64,000 nucleotides of DNA from Mycobacterium simulans (GTDB lineage: Bacteria > Actinomycetota > Actinomycetes > Mycobacteriales > Mycobacteriaceae), in the NCBI RefSeq assembly GCF_900232995.1, contig NZ_OCVX01000005.1, positions 409,978 to 473,977 of the forward strand. Direction: 5' to 3'. The notes beneath the pieces are model-generated. The model did no database searches. It had not been told where the DNA came from and saw only the letters and a program-made list of their open reading frames with translations. Of the stretch, positions 8,586 to 16,451 are shown piece after piece. Within the stretch, counting starts at the first letter, position 1, and every line of letters starts with the position of its first letter. The translations under genes were made by a program, and so were the position numbers.

Positions 8586-9184
8586 CGAAACTCGCGATCA
8601 TTTACTACTCGGCCACCGGTCACGGCACCACGATGGCCAGGCGCGTCGCCGCGGCGGCCGAGGCCGCGGGGGCCGAAGTCCGGGTACGCCACATCGCCGA
8701 AACGCGCGACCCAGAGTCGTTCGCGCAGAATCCAGCCTGGACGGCGAACTACGAGGCAACCAGGGATCTGCCCGTTGCCACCGGCGATGACATCGTGTGG
8801 GCGGACGCGGTGATCTTCGGCTCACCGACTCGATTCGGTTCCACCACATCGCAATTCCAGACGTTCATGGACTCACTTGGCCGCCTATGGGCCGAAGGCA
8901 AGCTGGCTGACAAGGTCTACGCGGCCTGGACCTCGACAGAATCGCCGCACGGCGGTCAGGAGACCACCCTGATGGGCCTATATGTCTCGCTGATGCATTT
9001 CGGGGGCATCATCGTGCCGCCGGGCTACACCGATCCGCTGAAGTTCGTCGACGGCAACCCCTACGGGGTGAGCCGGGTCGCCACCCGAGAGAACATCAAC
9101 GATCTCGACGACGCCACGGCGGCTGCGCTGGACCACCTGGCGCGTCGGGTGGTGTCAACGGCCGACCGGCTAACGCGACACTAA
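8582..9184 (+). CDS. WrbA-type NAD(P)H:quinone oxidoreductase
   Basis: A flavodoxin-fold protein of 200 residues, the usual WrbA length. Residues 8-18 (YYSATGHGTTM) form the FMN-phosphate loop. GSPTRFGSTTSQFQTFMD and STESPHGGQETT are the characteristic WrbA segments around the flavin. WrbA proteins reduce quinones by two electrons. It is translationally coupled (ATGA) to the preceding FAD oxidoreductase. As I recall H37Rv, this interval instead carries Rv2998, lppY and Rv3000, so this is a local difference in gene content. The function is assigned by family only. Confidence 0.85.
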   Translation: MTKLAIIYYSATGHGTTMARRVAAAAEAAGAEVRVRHIAETRDPESFAQNPAWTANYEATRDLPVATGDDIVWADAVIFGSPTRFGSTTSQFQTFMDSLGRLWAEGKLADKVYAAWTSTESPHGGQETTLMGLYVSLMHFGGIIVPPGYTDPLKFVDGNPYGVSRVATRENINDLDDATAAALDHLARRVVSTADRLTRH

Positions 9185-9188
9185 ACCG

Positions 9189-9219
9189 ACGCACACGACA
9201 CGCCGAAAAGTGTGTGCGT
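9189..9219. terminator. Candidate terminator hairpin between convergent wrbA-like gene and ilvC
   Basis: ACGCACAC (9189-9196) and GTGTGCGT (9212-9219) are complementary across a 15-nt loop. The hairpin begins just past the wrbA-like stop codon and lies between two convergent genes. There is no U-tract, which is usual for mycobacterial terminators. Confidence 0.4.
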
Positions 9220-9250
9220 GGTTTGCGTCTCGACGAACCCAGTTGGGCCC

Positions 9251-10264
9251 CTACGCCGTTTCGGTGATGGGACGGTCCACCCAGCTCATCAGGTCGCGCA
9301 GCTTCTTGCCGGTGACCTCGATGGGATGCTCGGCGTTTTCCTTGCGCAGCTGCTCGAGTTGCTTATTGCCGCCCTCGACGTTGGCGACCAGCTTCTTGAC
9401 GAACGTGCCGTCTTGGATTTCGCGCAGGATGCCGCGCATCCGCTCCTTGGTGTCCGCATCGATGACGCGGGGACCAGAAAGGTAGCCGCCGAATTCGGCG
9501 GTGTCGGAGACGGAGTAGTTCATCCGAGCGATGCCGCCTTCGTACATCAGGTCGACAATCAGCTTGAGCTCGTGCAGCACCTCAAAGTAGGCCATCTCCG
9601 GCGGGTAGCCAGCCTCGACCATGACGTCGAATCCAGCCTTCACCAATTCCTCTGTGCCACCGCACAACACGGCCTGCTCGCCGAACAGGTCGGTTTCAGT
9701 CTCGTCCTTGAAGGTGGTCTTGATGACACCGGCGCGAGTCCCGCCGATGGCCTTGGCGTAGGACAGTGCCAGCGATTCACCCTTGCCGGTCGGATCTTGG
9801 TCGACGGCGATCAGGCACGGCACGCCCTTGCCGTCGACGAACTGGCGGCGCACCAGGTGGCCGGGCCCCTTGGGGGCGACCATCGCGACGGTGACGTCGG
9901 CAGGCGGCTTGATCAGGTCGAAGTGGACGTTGAGGCCGTGACCGAAGAACAGCGCATCGCCGGACTTGAGATGGGGCTCAATGTCATTGGCGAAGATCTC
10001 GGCCTGGGCGGTGTCAGGAGCGAGCACCATGATCACGTCGGCCCACTTCGCGACCTCGGCGGGGGTGTCGACATCCAAGCCTTGCTCGGAGACCTTCGCC
10101 CGGGACTTCGAGCCCTCCTTCAGACCGACGCGCACTTCCACACCGGAATCGCGCAGGCTCAGCGAGTGCGCGTGCCCCTGGCTGCCGTATCCGATGACGC
10201 CGACCTTGCGGCCCTGGATGATCGACAGGTCAGCATCGTCGTCGTAGAACATCTCTAATGCCAC
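9251..10264 (-). CDS. ilvC: Ketol-acid reductoisomerase
   Basis: Second step of branched-chain amino acid synthesis: NADPH- and Mg-dependent isomeroreduction of acetolactate or acetohydroxybutyrate. It is the short class I type. The Rossmann motif GYGSQGHAHS (from residue 25) and a C-terminal knotted domain (ELKLIVDLMYEGG, YSVSDTAEFGGY with the acidic metal ligands) are present. Two starts are possible: GTG at 10264 (337 aa), preceded at about 10 nt by AAGGAG, or ATG at 10252 (333 aa), the H37Rv start. I list the longer because of the ribosome site. Third gene of ilvB-ilvN-ilvC. Confidence 0.95.
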   Translation of the reverse strand: MALEMFYDDDADLSIIQGRKVGVIGYGSQGHAHSLSLRDSGVEVRVGLKEGSKSRAKVSEQGLDVDTPAEVAKWADVIMVLAPDTAQAEIFANDIEPHLKSGDALFFGHGLNVHFDLIKPPADVTVAMVAPKGPGHLVRRQFVDGKGVPCLIAVDQDPTGKGESLALSYAKAIGGTRAGVIKTTFKDETETDLFGEQAVLCGGTEELVKAGFDVMVEAGYPPEMAYFEVLHELKLIVDLMYEGGIARMNYSVSDTAEFGGYLSGPRVIDADTKERMRGILREIQDGTFVKKLVANVEGGNKQLEQLRKENAEHPIEVTGKKLRDLMSWVDRPITETA

Positions 10265-10296
10265 TGCTGCACTACTCCTTCTTGATTTCGGGTCTG

Positions 10297-10815
10297 TTAT
10301 CTGGCGGTGCCGAAACCGCGGGGTCCGCGGGACAACGACACCATTCCGGATTGGGCGATTTCGCGGATACCGAACGGCTCCAGTACTCGCAGCAGCGCCT
10401 CCAGCTTGCCGTGATTACCGGTGGCCTCAATGGTCAGCGACTCCGCGGATACGTCAATCACCTTGGCACGGAACAGGTTCACCGCTTCGATTACTTGGCT
10501 ACGGGTGCCCGCGTCGGCTCGTACCTTGATCAGGGCCAATTCCCGGGCCACCGAGTTGTCGTCATCCTGCTCGACGATCTTGATCACGTTGATCAACTTG
10601 TTGAGCTGCTTGGTGACCTGCTCGAGCGGGGTTTCCTCGCAGGAGACCACGATCGTCATCCGCGACATGTCCTTCTGCTCGGTGGCACCGACGGCCAACG
10701 ACTCGATGTTGAAACCGCGTCGCGAGAACAGCGCCGCGACCCGAGCCAGCACGCCGGGCTTGTCCTCGACCAACACCGACAACGTGTGCGACTTCGGCGC
10801 AGAACCGGTGGCCAT
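10297..10815 (-). CDS. ilvN: Acetolactate synthase regulatory subunit
   Basis: Small subunit of acetohydroxyacid synthase, which binds valine and activates and feedback-regulates IlvB. The 172-residue protein has an N-terminal ACT domain (LSVLVEDKPGVLARVA, then RRGFNIESLAVG) and the C-terminal half found in the ilvN/ilvH family. Its ATG overlaps the ilvB stop by one nucleotide (TGATG), so translation is coupled and the subunits are made in step. ilvC follows after about 30 nt. Confidence 0.95.
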   Translation of the reverse strand: MATGSAPKSHTLSVLVEDKPGVLARVAALFSRRGFNIESLAVGATEQKDMSRMTIVVSCEETPLEQVTKQLNKLINVIKIVEQDDDNSVARELALIKVRADAGTRSQVIEAVNLFRAKVIDVSAESLTIEATGNHGKLEALLRVLEPFGIREIAQSGMVSLSRGPRGFGTAR

Positions 10816-12671
10816 CAGGCGTGCCCTTCACTCTCGTCGTCAAACAGGGGGCGGATGCCGCGCGCGGCCTGAATTTCGTCATTGCTGGTGCCCGCGGCCA
10901 CCATCGGCCACACTTGCGCGTCGGCGCCGACGATGAAGTCGATCACCACCGGTTGGTCGTTGATCGCGCGCGCCTGGTTGATGACGTCGATGACGTCTTC
11001 TTCACGCTCGCAACGCAATCCGACGCAACCCAGGGCCTCCGCCAGTTTCACAAAGTCGGGGATGCGGTGTGAGTGCGTGGCCAGATCGGTCTGCGAATAC
11101 CGCTCCTCGTAGAACAGGCTCTGCCACTGCCGCACCATGCCAAGGTTGCCGTTGTTGATCAGCGCCACCTTGATCGGTATGCCCTCGATCGCGCAGGTGG
11201 CCAGTTCCTGGTTCGTCATTTGGAAGCAACCGTCGCCGTCGATTGCCCAGACCTCGGTGTCGGGGAGGGCGATCTTGGCGCCCATGGCCGCCGGGATCGC
11301 GAACCCCATCGTGCCCAGCCCGCCAGAGTTCAGCCAGGTGCGCGGCTTCTCGTACCGGATGAACTGCGCCGCCCACATCTGGTGCTGGCCAACGCCGGCG
11401 ACGTAGATGGCGTCCGGGCCGGCGATCTTGCCCAGCTGCTCGATGACGTACTCCGGGCCCAGGCTGCCGTCGCTCTGCGGTCCGTAGCTCAGCGGATACG
11501 TCGCCCGGACGCCGTCCAAATATGACCACCAGTCGGTCATCTCGAGCTTGTCCGGAATCTCGTAATGGCGCAGCATCGCGATGAGGTCGGTGATGACGGC
11601 CTTGACGTCGCCCACGATCGGGACGTCGGCGTGCCGGTTCTTGCCGATCTCGGCGGGGTCGATGTCGGCGTGGATGACCTTGGCCTCGGGTGCGAACGAG
11701 TCGAGCTTTCCAGTGACCCGGTCGTCGAACCGGGTTCCCAGTGCGATCAACAAATCGCTGCGCTGCAGCGCTGCGACCGCGGCAACCGTGCCGTGCATGC
11801 CGGGCATGCCCAGGTTCTGACGGTGGCTGTCCGGAAACGCGCCGCGCGCCATCAGCGTAGTGACCACCGGAATGCCGGTCAGCTCGGCCAGGTTCCGCAG
11901 CTGCTCGGTCGCCTCCCCGCGGATGACGCCGCCGCCGACGTAGAGCACCGGCTTGCGCGCGGTCGCGATCAGCTTGGCGGCCTCCCGGACCTGCCGGTTG
12001 TGTGGTTTGGTGTTCGGCTTGTAGCCGGGCAGGTCCATCCGCGGCGGCCAGCTGAAGGTGCATTGGCCCTGCAGCACGTCCTTGGGGATGTCGACGAGCA
12101 CGGCGCCCGGGCGTCCGGAGGCCGCGATGTGGAAGGCTTCGGCCAGCACCCGCGGAATCTCGTCGCCGGAGCGCACCAGGAAGTTGTGCTTGGTGATCGG
12201 CATGGTGATGCCCGAGATGTCGGCTTCCTGGAAGGCATCGGTCCCGATCAGCCCACGCCCAACCTGACCGGTGATGGCCACAACGGGGATCGAGTCCATC
12301 TGCGCGTCGGCCAGCGGCGTCACCAGGTTCGTTGCCCCGGGACCGGAGGTCGCCATGCACACACCGACCCTGCCGGTGGCATGCGCGTAGCCACTGGCCG
12401 CGTGGCCGGCGCCCTGCTCGTGGCGGACCAGCACGTGACGCAGCTTTTGCGAGTCGAACAGCGGGTCATACACCGGCAAAACGGCGCCGCCGGGGATCCC
12501 GAAGATGACGTCGACGTCGAGTTCCTCCAGCGACCGGATGACCGACTGCGCACCGGTAAGTTGCTGCGGTGCAACACGTTTCGGTTGAACCGCGGGCGAG
12601 GCGGCGGGCTTCACCGCGTTCGGCGCGCCATTGGCCGCAGGCTCGGTGGGTGGCTTTGTAGGTGCGCTCAC
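10815..12671 (-). CDS. ilvB: Acetolactate synthase catalytic subunit
   Basis: Thiamine diphosphate-, FAD- and Mg-dependent first common step of Ile/Val/Leu synthesis. The catalytic glutamate segment HEQGAGHAASGYA and the ThDP motif GDGCFQMTNQELATC...NNGN are present. I chose the GTG at 12671 (618 aa, matching Rv3003c), which has GGAAG just upstream. A TTG at 12704 would start inside the U-tract of the upstream attenuator and is unlikely. The N-terminal ~30 residues are a Pro/Ala-rich extension typical of mycobacterial IlvB1. Expression is probably controlled by the leader peptide and terminator directly upstream. Confidence 0.95.
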   Translation of the reverse strand: MSAPTKPPTEPAANGAPNAVKPAASPAVQPKRVAPQQLTGAQSVIRSLEELDVDVIFGIPGGAVLPVYDPLFDSQKLRHVLVRHEQGAGHAASGYAHATGRVGVCMATSGPGATNLVTPLADAQMDSIPVVAITGQVGRGLIGTDAFQEADISGITMPITKHNFLVRSGDEIPRVLAEAFHIAASGRPGAVLVDIPKDVLQGQCTFSWPPRMDLPGYKPNTKPHNRQVREAAKLIATARKPVLYVGGGVIRGEATEQLRNLAELTGIPVVTTLMARGAFPDSHRQNLGMPGMHGTVAAVAALQRSDLLIALGTRFDDRVTGKLDSFAPEAKVIHADIDPAEIGKNRHADVPIVGDVKAVITDLIAMLRHYEIPDKLEMTDWWSYLDGVRATYPLSYGPQSDGSLGPEYVIEQLGKIAGPDAIYVAGVGQHQMWAAQFIRYEKPRTWLNSGGLGTMGFAIPAAMGAKIALPDTEVWAIDGDGCFQMTNQELATCAIEGIPIKVALINNGNLGMVRQWQSLFYEERYSQTDLATHSHRIPDFVKLAEALGCVGLRCEREEDVIDVINQARAINDQPVVIDFIVGADAQVWPMVAAGTSNDEIQAARGIRPLFDDESEGHA

Positions 12672-12705
12672 TGTTCTTCCAGTCCTCTTAGTCCTGTTGG
12701 GCAAG

Positions 12706-12740
12706 AAAAAACCCCCGTCAGCTCAGCTGCTGCACGAGGG
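12706..12740 (-). terminator. Intrinsic terminator of the ilvB leader (attenuator)
   Basis: On the minus strand a GC-rich hairpin (CCCTCGTGCAGC ... GCTGACGGGG, about 10 pairs with two single-base bulges) is followed at once by six T residues (12706-12711). It sits between the leader peptide and ilvB, and an intrinsic terminator with a U-tract is rare in mycobacteria. This is the layout of a classical amino-acid attenuator. Confidence 0.85.
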
Positions 12741-12742
12741 TT

Positions 12743-12782
12743 GCGCGTTGGTACTCGACCGGCTAGTCACGCACCAACGCGC
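12743..12782 (-). promoter_or_regulatory. Attenuator pause/antiterminator stem of ilvB leader
   Basis: GCGCGTTGGT (12743-12752 on plus) and ACCAACGCGC (12773-12782) are perfectly complementary over 10 bp. The stem spans the end of the leader peptide, so a ribosome stalled on the Ile-Val-Val-Leu codons would mask its 5' arm. The 3' arm lies next to the terminator hairpin. The alternative folds are inferred from complementarity only. Confidence 0.65.
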
Positions 12783-12823
12783 CGACCAAGTACTACGATT
12801 CCGGGGTTTCCGGCGGTATTCAT
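12767..12823 (-). CDS. ilvB leader peptide (18 aa, attenuation control)
   Basis: ATG at 12823 opens an 18-codon frame ending in TGA at 12767-12769. The peptide is MNTAGNPGIVVLGRRVGA. The consecutive codons ATC GTA GTA CTT (Ile-Val-Val-Leu) are exactly the amino acids made by the IlvBNC pathway. The gene is followed by a stem overlapping its end and by a hairpin with a U-tract, then ilvB. Scarcity of charged branched-chain tRNAs should stall the ribosome on these codons and prevent termination. No strong ribosome-binding site is visible upstream, which is the main weakness of the call. Confidence 0.8.
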   Translation of the reverse strand: MNTAGNPGIVVLGRRVGA

Positions 12824-13005
12824 AGCGTCCGACGGTAGCCTTCGCACAGCTCAGCCGTCAAATCCGGCGCCGGACGGCACGGCGTTGAAAGTGCGCTCAG
12901 GGCTTTCAGTGTGCTTCCAGGGTGGTAACACGCCGCGGACGGGCTCCATGAGGTCGCGCTCAACACGGCGACGGCCGGATTGGCCAGCGGTGCGATGATG
13001 CGTGA

Positions 13006-13383
13006 GTGGTTACCAGATCGCCGTTAGTGATCAAGGTGTCGCCGATCGCGCACTTCGCCGTCGGATTCCTGACCCTGGGCCTGCTGGTTCCGGTGCTGAC
13101 CTGGCCGGCGAGCGCGCCGCTGCTGGTCATTCCGCTGGTCTTGTCGGCGTTGATCGTCCGGCTACGCACGGTTGCGGACGAGCACGGCGTGACGGCACGG
13201 ACGCTACTCGGTAGCCAAACGGTGCGTTGGGATGACATCGATGGGCTGCGGTTCCACCGGGGTTCCTGGGCGCGCGCCCAACTCAAGAGCGGTGCGGAAC
13301 TGCGATTGCCCGCTGTGACGTTCTCAACCCTGCCGCAGTTGACCGAAGCCAGCTCCGGGCGAGTTCCCAACCCTTACCGGTAG
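13006..13383 (+). CDS. cfp6: Cfp6-like membrane-anchored PH-domain protein (Rv3004-like)
   Basis: A 125-residue protein with two adjacent hydrophobic helices at its N-terminus (about residues 14-50), then a short soluble domain (TVADEHGVTARTLLGSQTVRWDDI) typical of the bacterial PH (DUF2581-type) proteins. The orthologue Cfp6 (Rv3004) is known as a low-molecular-weight T-cell antigen found in culture filtrate; its biochemical role is unknown. The start is GTG, lying divergently from the ilvB operon with about 180 bp between. The 56-bp tandem repeat begins at its stop codon. Confidence 0.8.
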   Translation: MVTRSPLVIKVSPIAHFAVGFLTLGLLVPVLTWPASAPLLVIPLVLSALIVRLRTVADEHGVTARTLLGSQTVRWDDIDGLRFHRGSWARAQLKSGAELRLPAVTFSTLPQLTEASSGRVPNPYR

Positions 13384-13600
13384 TGGCGATCGCAAGCGCG
13401 GCGCAGCCGGGCGCAGCGGGTCGCCACCATCTGGTCTAGTGGCGATCGCAAGCGCGGCGCAGCCGGGCGCAGCGGGTCGCCACCATCTGGTCTAGTGGCG
13501 ATCGCAAGCGCGGCGCAGCCGGGCGCAGCGGGTCGCCACCATCTGGTCTAGTGGCGATCGCAAGCGCGGCGCAGCCGGGCGCAGCGGGTCGCCACCAGCT
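13382..13600. repeat. 56-bp tandem repeat, about 3.9 copies (VNTR-like)
   Basis: Copies begin at 13382, 13438, 13494 and 13550. The first three are identical full 56-bp units; the last is truncated after about 48 bp where it enters the Rv3005c coding end. The unit begins AGTGGCGATCGCAAGCGCGG. The array fills the gap between convergent cfp6 and Rv3005c. A short open frame running through the copies is a by-product of the 56-bp period and not a gene. Confidence 0.95.
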
Positions 13601-13602
13601 CG

Positions 13603-14457
13603 TCAGGCGAGCGGATTCACGCCGTTCAGAAATACCCATACGGCGATGCCGGCGGCAATGCCGGTTAGCAGCGCTACGAATGAGCCGATAAACGGCCGGT
13701 GCGCCCAGCCCCGACGGCCATCGAAGCCGTAGCGGCCGGGACCGGTCAGGATGACGGCGACGGCCATCACGACCAGGGTGATCTGGTACTCGTGCCCGTT
13801 CGGCAGGAAGTAGGTGAAGGGGTGCGAATGCTGTGCCGACATGCTGGCGAGTAGGCCGTTGATGAAGAAGGCCAGCGCGCCCGCTGCGGCCAGCGGGGTG
13901 AACAGTCCCAGCACCAGCAGCACTCCCGCGACGATCTCACCGCCGGCGCTCACATAGGCCAGGATGTCGGCGTGCTGGTAGCCCACGTCGGACAGCGAGT
14001 TTTTGAATCCGGTCAACCCCTGACCGTTCCACCAGCCGAACAGCTTCTGCAGCCCGTGGGCAATCAGCACCGCGCCCAGCCCGAGCCGCAGGATCAGCAG
14101 ACCGAGATTCTGGGTGCCGCGCCGAGAGGCCGCTCGAACCCGCTCGTCCTCCTCATCGATGTCGATGGCGGCAGGTGCCGCCTGAATCTGCCGACCAGCC
14201 GCCGATGGCTGGACGTATGGCAACGGCTCCTGCGCGTCGAGCAGGTTGTATACCGAGCTGGCGGCGGTGGAGTTAACCGGGTCGTACGGCGGGATGACGG
14301 TGGTGGTTCCGGTCCCGCTGGTTCCAAAGTCGCCGGAGAACCTGGCGGGGGTTAAGTCGTCTTCGGGGTCGACCAGGCTTGCCGAGACGGGCCGCCCCGG
14401 TGATGGCTCGGATGAATCGCCGGGCCGCTGCCAATGTGAGTCATGCGAACTGGTCAC
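13603..14457 (-). CDS. DoxX-family membrane protein (Rv3005c-like)
   Basis: A 284-residue protein. The first ~130 residues are hydrophilic and presumably cytosolic. A DoxX domain follows with four membrane segments (RLGLGAVLIAHGLQKLFGWW, then the GGEIVAGVLLVLG helix, and two more). In M. tuberculosis Rv3005c (DoxX) is reported to assemble with SodA and the thiosulfate sulfurtransferase SseA in a membrane-associated oxidative-stress complex; neither partner gene is near here. I chose the GTG at 14457 (VTSSHDSHW), corresponding to the H37Rv N-terminus; an in-frame open stretch continues to 14520. Confidence 0.85.
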   Translation of the reverse strand: MTSSHDSHWQRPGDSSEPSPGRPVSASLVDPEDDLTPARFSGDFGTSGTGTTTVIPPYDPVNSTAASSVYNLLDAQEPLPYVQPSAAGRQIQAAPAAIDIDEEDERVRAASRRGTQNLGLLILRLGLGAVLIAHGLQKLFGWWNGQGLTGFKNSLSDVGYQHADILAYVSAGGEIVAGVLLVLGLFTPLAAAGALAFFINGLLASMSAQHSHPFTYFLPNGHEYQITLVVMAVAVILTGPGRYGFDGRRGWAHRPFIGSFVALLTGIAAGIAVWVFLNGVNPLA

Positions 14458-14663
14458 GCGTGTCAGGGTAAGGGCATTTAGACCTGAATTGGGGATTTGA
14501 GCGGCGCTTTCACCCGACAAATCCGCGCTTTATCCGGGAAATGCACACCAAGAGGCCCAAAAAGCCCTCCGGATGAGCCTGCCCCAGCCCCAACGGGGGC
14601 CTCCGCGCTCGTGCGGATGGGTCGTGTGGCGGCGATGCCCGCAATGTCCGTAGCCTGTCGATC

Positions 14664-15785
14664 ATGCGGATAACGCGGTCGGTTCGATGCGGGATCGCTG
14701 CGCTGTGTGCGGCGATCCTGGTATCGAGCGGCTGCGCACGGTTCAACGACTCCCAGTCGCAGCCGTTCACAACCAATCCGGACCTGCGGCCCCCGCCTAG
14801 TTCCACGCCGCCACCGCCGCCGCCGCTGCCCCCGACACCCTTTCCCAAGGAATGTCCGGCGCCAGGTGTCATGCAGGGCTGCCTGGAAAGCACCAGCGGA
14901 CTGATCATGGGTGTCGACAGCAAGACCGCACTGGTCGCCGAGCGCACTACCGGTGCGGTCAAGGAGATTTCCATCAGCGCCGAGCCGAAGGTGAAGATGG
15001 TCATCCCGGTCGACCCGTCCGGTGATGGCGGCCTGATGGACATTGTGTTGTCGCCCACCTACTCGCAAGACCGGCTGATGTACGCCTACGTCAGCACTCC
15101 CACCGACAACCGGGTCATCCGGATCGCCGACGGCGATATCCCTAAGGACATCCTGACCGGAATTCCTAAGGGCGCGTCCGGAAATACCGGGGCATTGATT
15201 TTCACCAGCCCCACCACGCTGGTCGTCCTGACCGGGGATGCGGGCAACCCGGCGATGGCCGCCGACCCCAAATCATTGGCCGGCAAGGTGCTGCGGATCG
15301 AACAGCCCACCACCATTGGCCAGGCGCCGCCGACGACGGCGCTGTCTGGCGTCGGCTCGGGCGGCGGCCTGTGCATCGATCCGATCGACGGCTCGCTGTA
15401 TGTCGCCGACCGCACCCCGACCGCGGACCGCTTGCAGCGCATCACCAAGAAGTCGGAGGTTTCCACGGTGTGGACCTGGCCGGACAAGCCCGGCGTCGCC
15501 GGGTGTGCGGCCATGGACGGCACCGTGCTAGTCAACCTGATCAATACCAAGCTGACGGTGGCGGTCCGGTTAGCGCCCTCGACGGGTGCGGTTACGGGTG
15601 AACCCGACGTCGTTCGCAAGGACACGCATGCGCACGCCTGGGCCTTGCGGATGTCACCGGACGGCAACGTCTGGGGTGCGACCATCAACAAGACCGCCGG
15701 TGACGCCGAGAAGCTCGACGATGTGGTGTTCCCGCTGTTCCCGCAGGGTGGCGGCTTCCCGCGGAACAACGACGACAAGACCTAA
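14664..15785 (+). CDS. lppZ: Lipoprotein LppZ, glucose/sorbosone dehydrogenase-like
   Basis: A 373-residue secreted lipoprotein. The N-terminus has a basic start, a hydrophobic core and lipobox VSSGC with Cys24 as the lipidated residue. A Pro-rich linker (about residues 42-60) leads into a beta-propeller domain resembling soluble PQQ-dependent glucose/sorbosone dehydrogenases (repeated GSLYVADR, GNVWGATI-type blades). Orthologue of Rv3006. Whether it binds PQQ is unknown. It is divergent from the DoxX-family gene. Confidence 0.88.
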   Translation: MRITRSVRCGIAALCAAILVSSGCARFNDSQSQPFTTNPDLRPPPSSTPPPPPPLPPTPFPKECPAPGVMQGCLESTSGLIMGVDSKTALVAERTTGAVKEISISAEPKVKMVIPVDPSGDGGLMDIVLSPTYSQDRLMYAYVSTPTDNRVIRIADGDIPKDILTGIPKGASGNTGALIFTSPTTLVVLTGDAGNPAMAADPKSLAGKVLRIEQPTTIGQAPPTTALSGVGSGGGLCIDPIDGSLYVADRTPTADRLQRITKKSEVSTVWTWPDKPGVAGCAAMDGTVLVNLINTKLTVAVRLAPSTGAVTGEPDVVRKDTHAHAWALRMSPDGNVWGATINKTAGDAEKLDDVVFPLFPQGGGFPRNNDDKT

Positions 15786-15794
15786 CGCGCCCGG

Positions 15795-16415
15795 TCACGG
15801 TACGTCGAGTGTGAACCTCACGCCGCCGTATCGGCGTGTCTCTTCGCCCCTCTCGCGGTTGTAGAACCGCTGCTGTGCGGCCTCCTGGCCGGGGTCGTCG
15901 GTGTCATCGACATCGAAGTCGAGGTCAGAGAGGTAGAGCAGATCTTCCTCGGACTCGGGAGCCGACACGCTCACCGGCTCCAACAGGTAGGCCACATAAT
16001 CCCCGACATCGCTGCGACTGGCCGTCCTAGCCACGAACCAGGCGACCGCATCGTCGAGAATCGGCATCCCATAGGGACCGGCGCGCCACTTGCACCGCAC
16101 GAATGGGTCGATCTCTTCGTCGGTTTGGTTGGCAAACAGTCCGGCCAGCAGCTGCTGGCGCTGCGCAAGTACGTGCACCGCGAGGTGCTCGGATCGGCTC
16201 GCCACCTCGGCGGTGCCGGCGCTCCTTGGCAGACCGACCATGAAACTCGGGGGCTGCACGCTCGTTTGAGTGGCAAAGTCGACGAGACAACCCGAAGGGT
16301 GACCGTCTGCCTGGGTGGTCACCACAAACCCCGGGCCGTCCAGCATCGCCATCAAGTCATCGAACGCTTCACCGACCATACGACCATCATGAACCGCCAC
16401 GACGTTTTCGCACAC
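15795..16415 (-). CDS. Flavin reductase-like FMN-binding protein (Rv3007c-like)
   Basis: A 206-residue protein with the flavin-reductase-like split-barrel pattern: a start such as GPGFVVTTQADGHPSGCLVDFATQTS, then PPSFMVGLPRSAGTAEVA and HLAVHVLAQRQQLLAGLF. Such proteins bind FMN and often supply reduced flavin or reduce small substrates. The C-terminus is acidic (DLDFDVDDTDDPG). The start is GTG at 16415. It is convergent with lppZ (9-nt gap) and follows gatB on the same strand after about 36 nt, so it may be co-transcribed with gatB. Confidence 0.78.
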   Translation of the reverse strand: MCENVVAVHDGRMVGEAFDDLMAMLDGPGFVVTTQADGHPSGCLVDFATQTSVQPPSFMVGLPRSAGTAEVASRSEHLAVHVLAQRQQLLAGLFANQTDEEIDPFVRCKWRAGPYGMPILDDAVAWFVARTASRSDVGDYVAYLLEPVSVSAPESEEDLLYLSDLDFDVDDTDDPGQEAAQQRFYNRERGEETRRYGGVRFTLDVP

Positions 16416-16451
16416 TCCTTTGCAGCGATCGCTGGGCGAGCTCTTAGGTAT

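Noticed and set aside
12631..12825. Plus-strand small open frame covering the ilvB leader
   Set aside because: It runs antisense through the terminator and leader peptide and has no features of its own.
13436..13639. Minus-strand open frame through the tandem repeat
   Set aside because: It consists of the 56-bp unit and its frame shifts; there is no family resemblance and no ribosome site.
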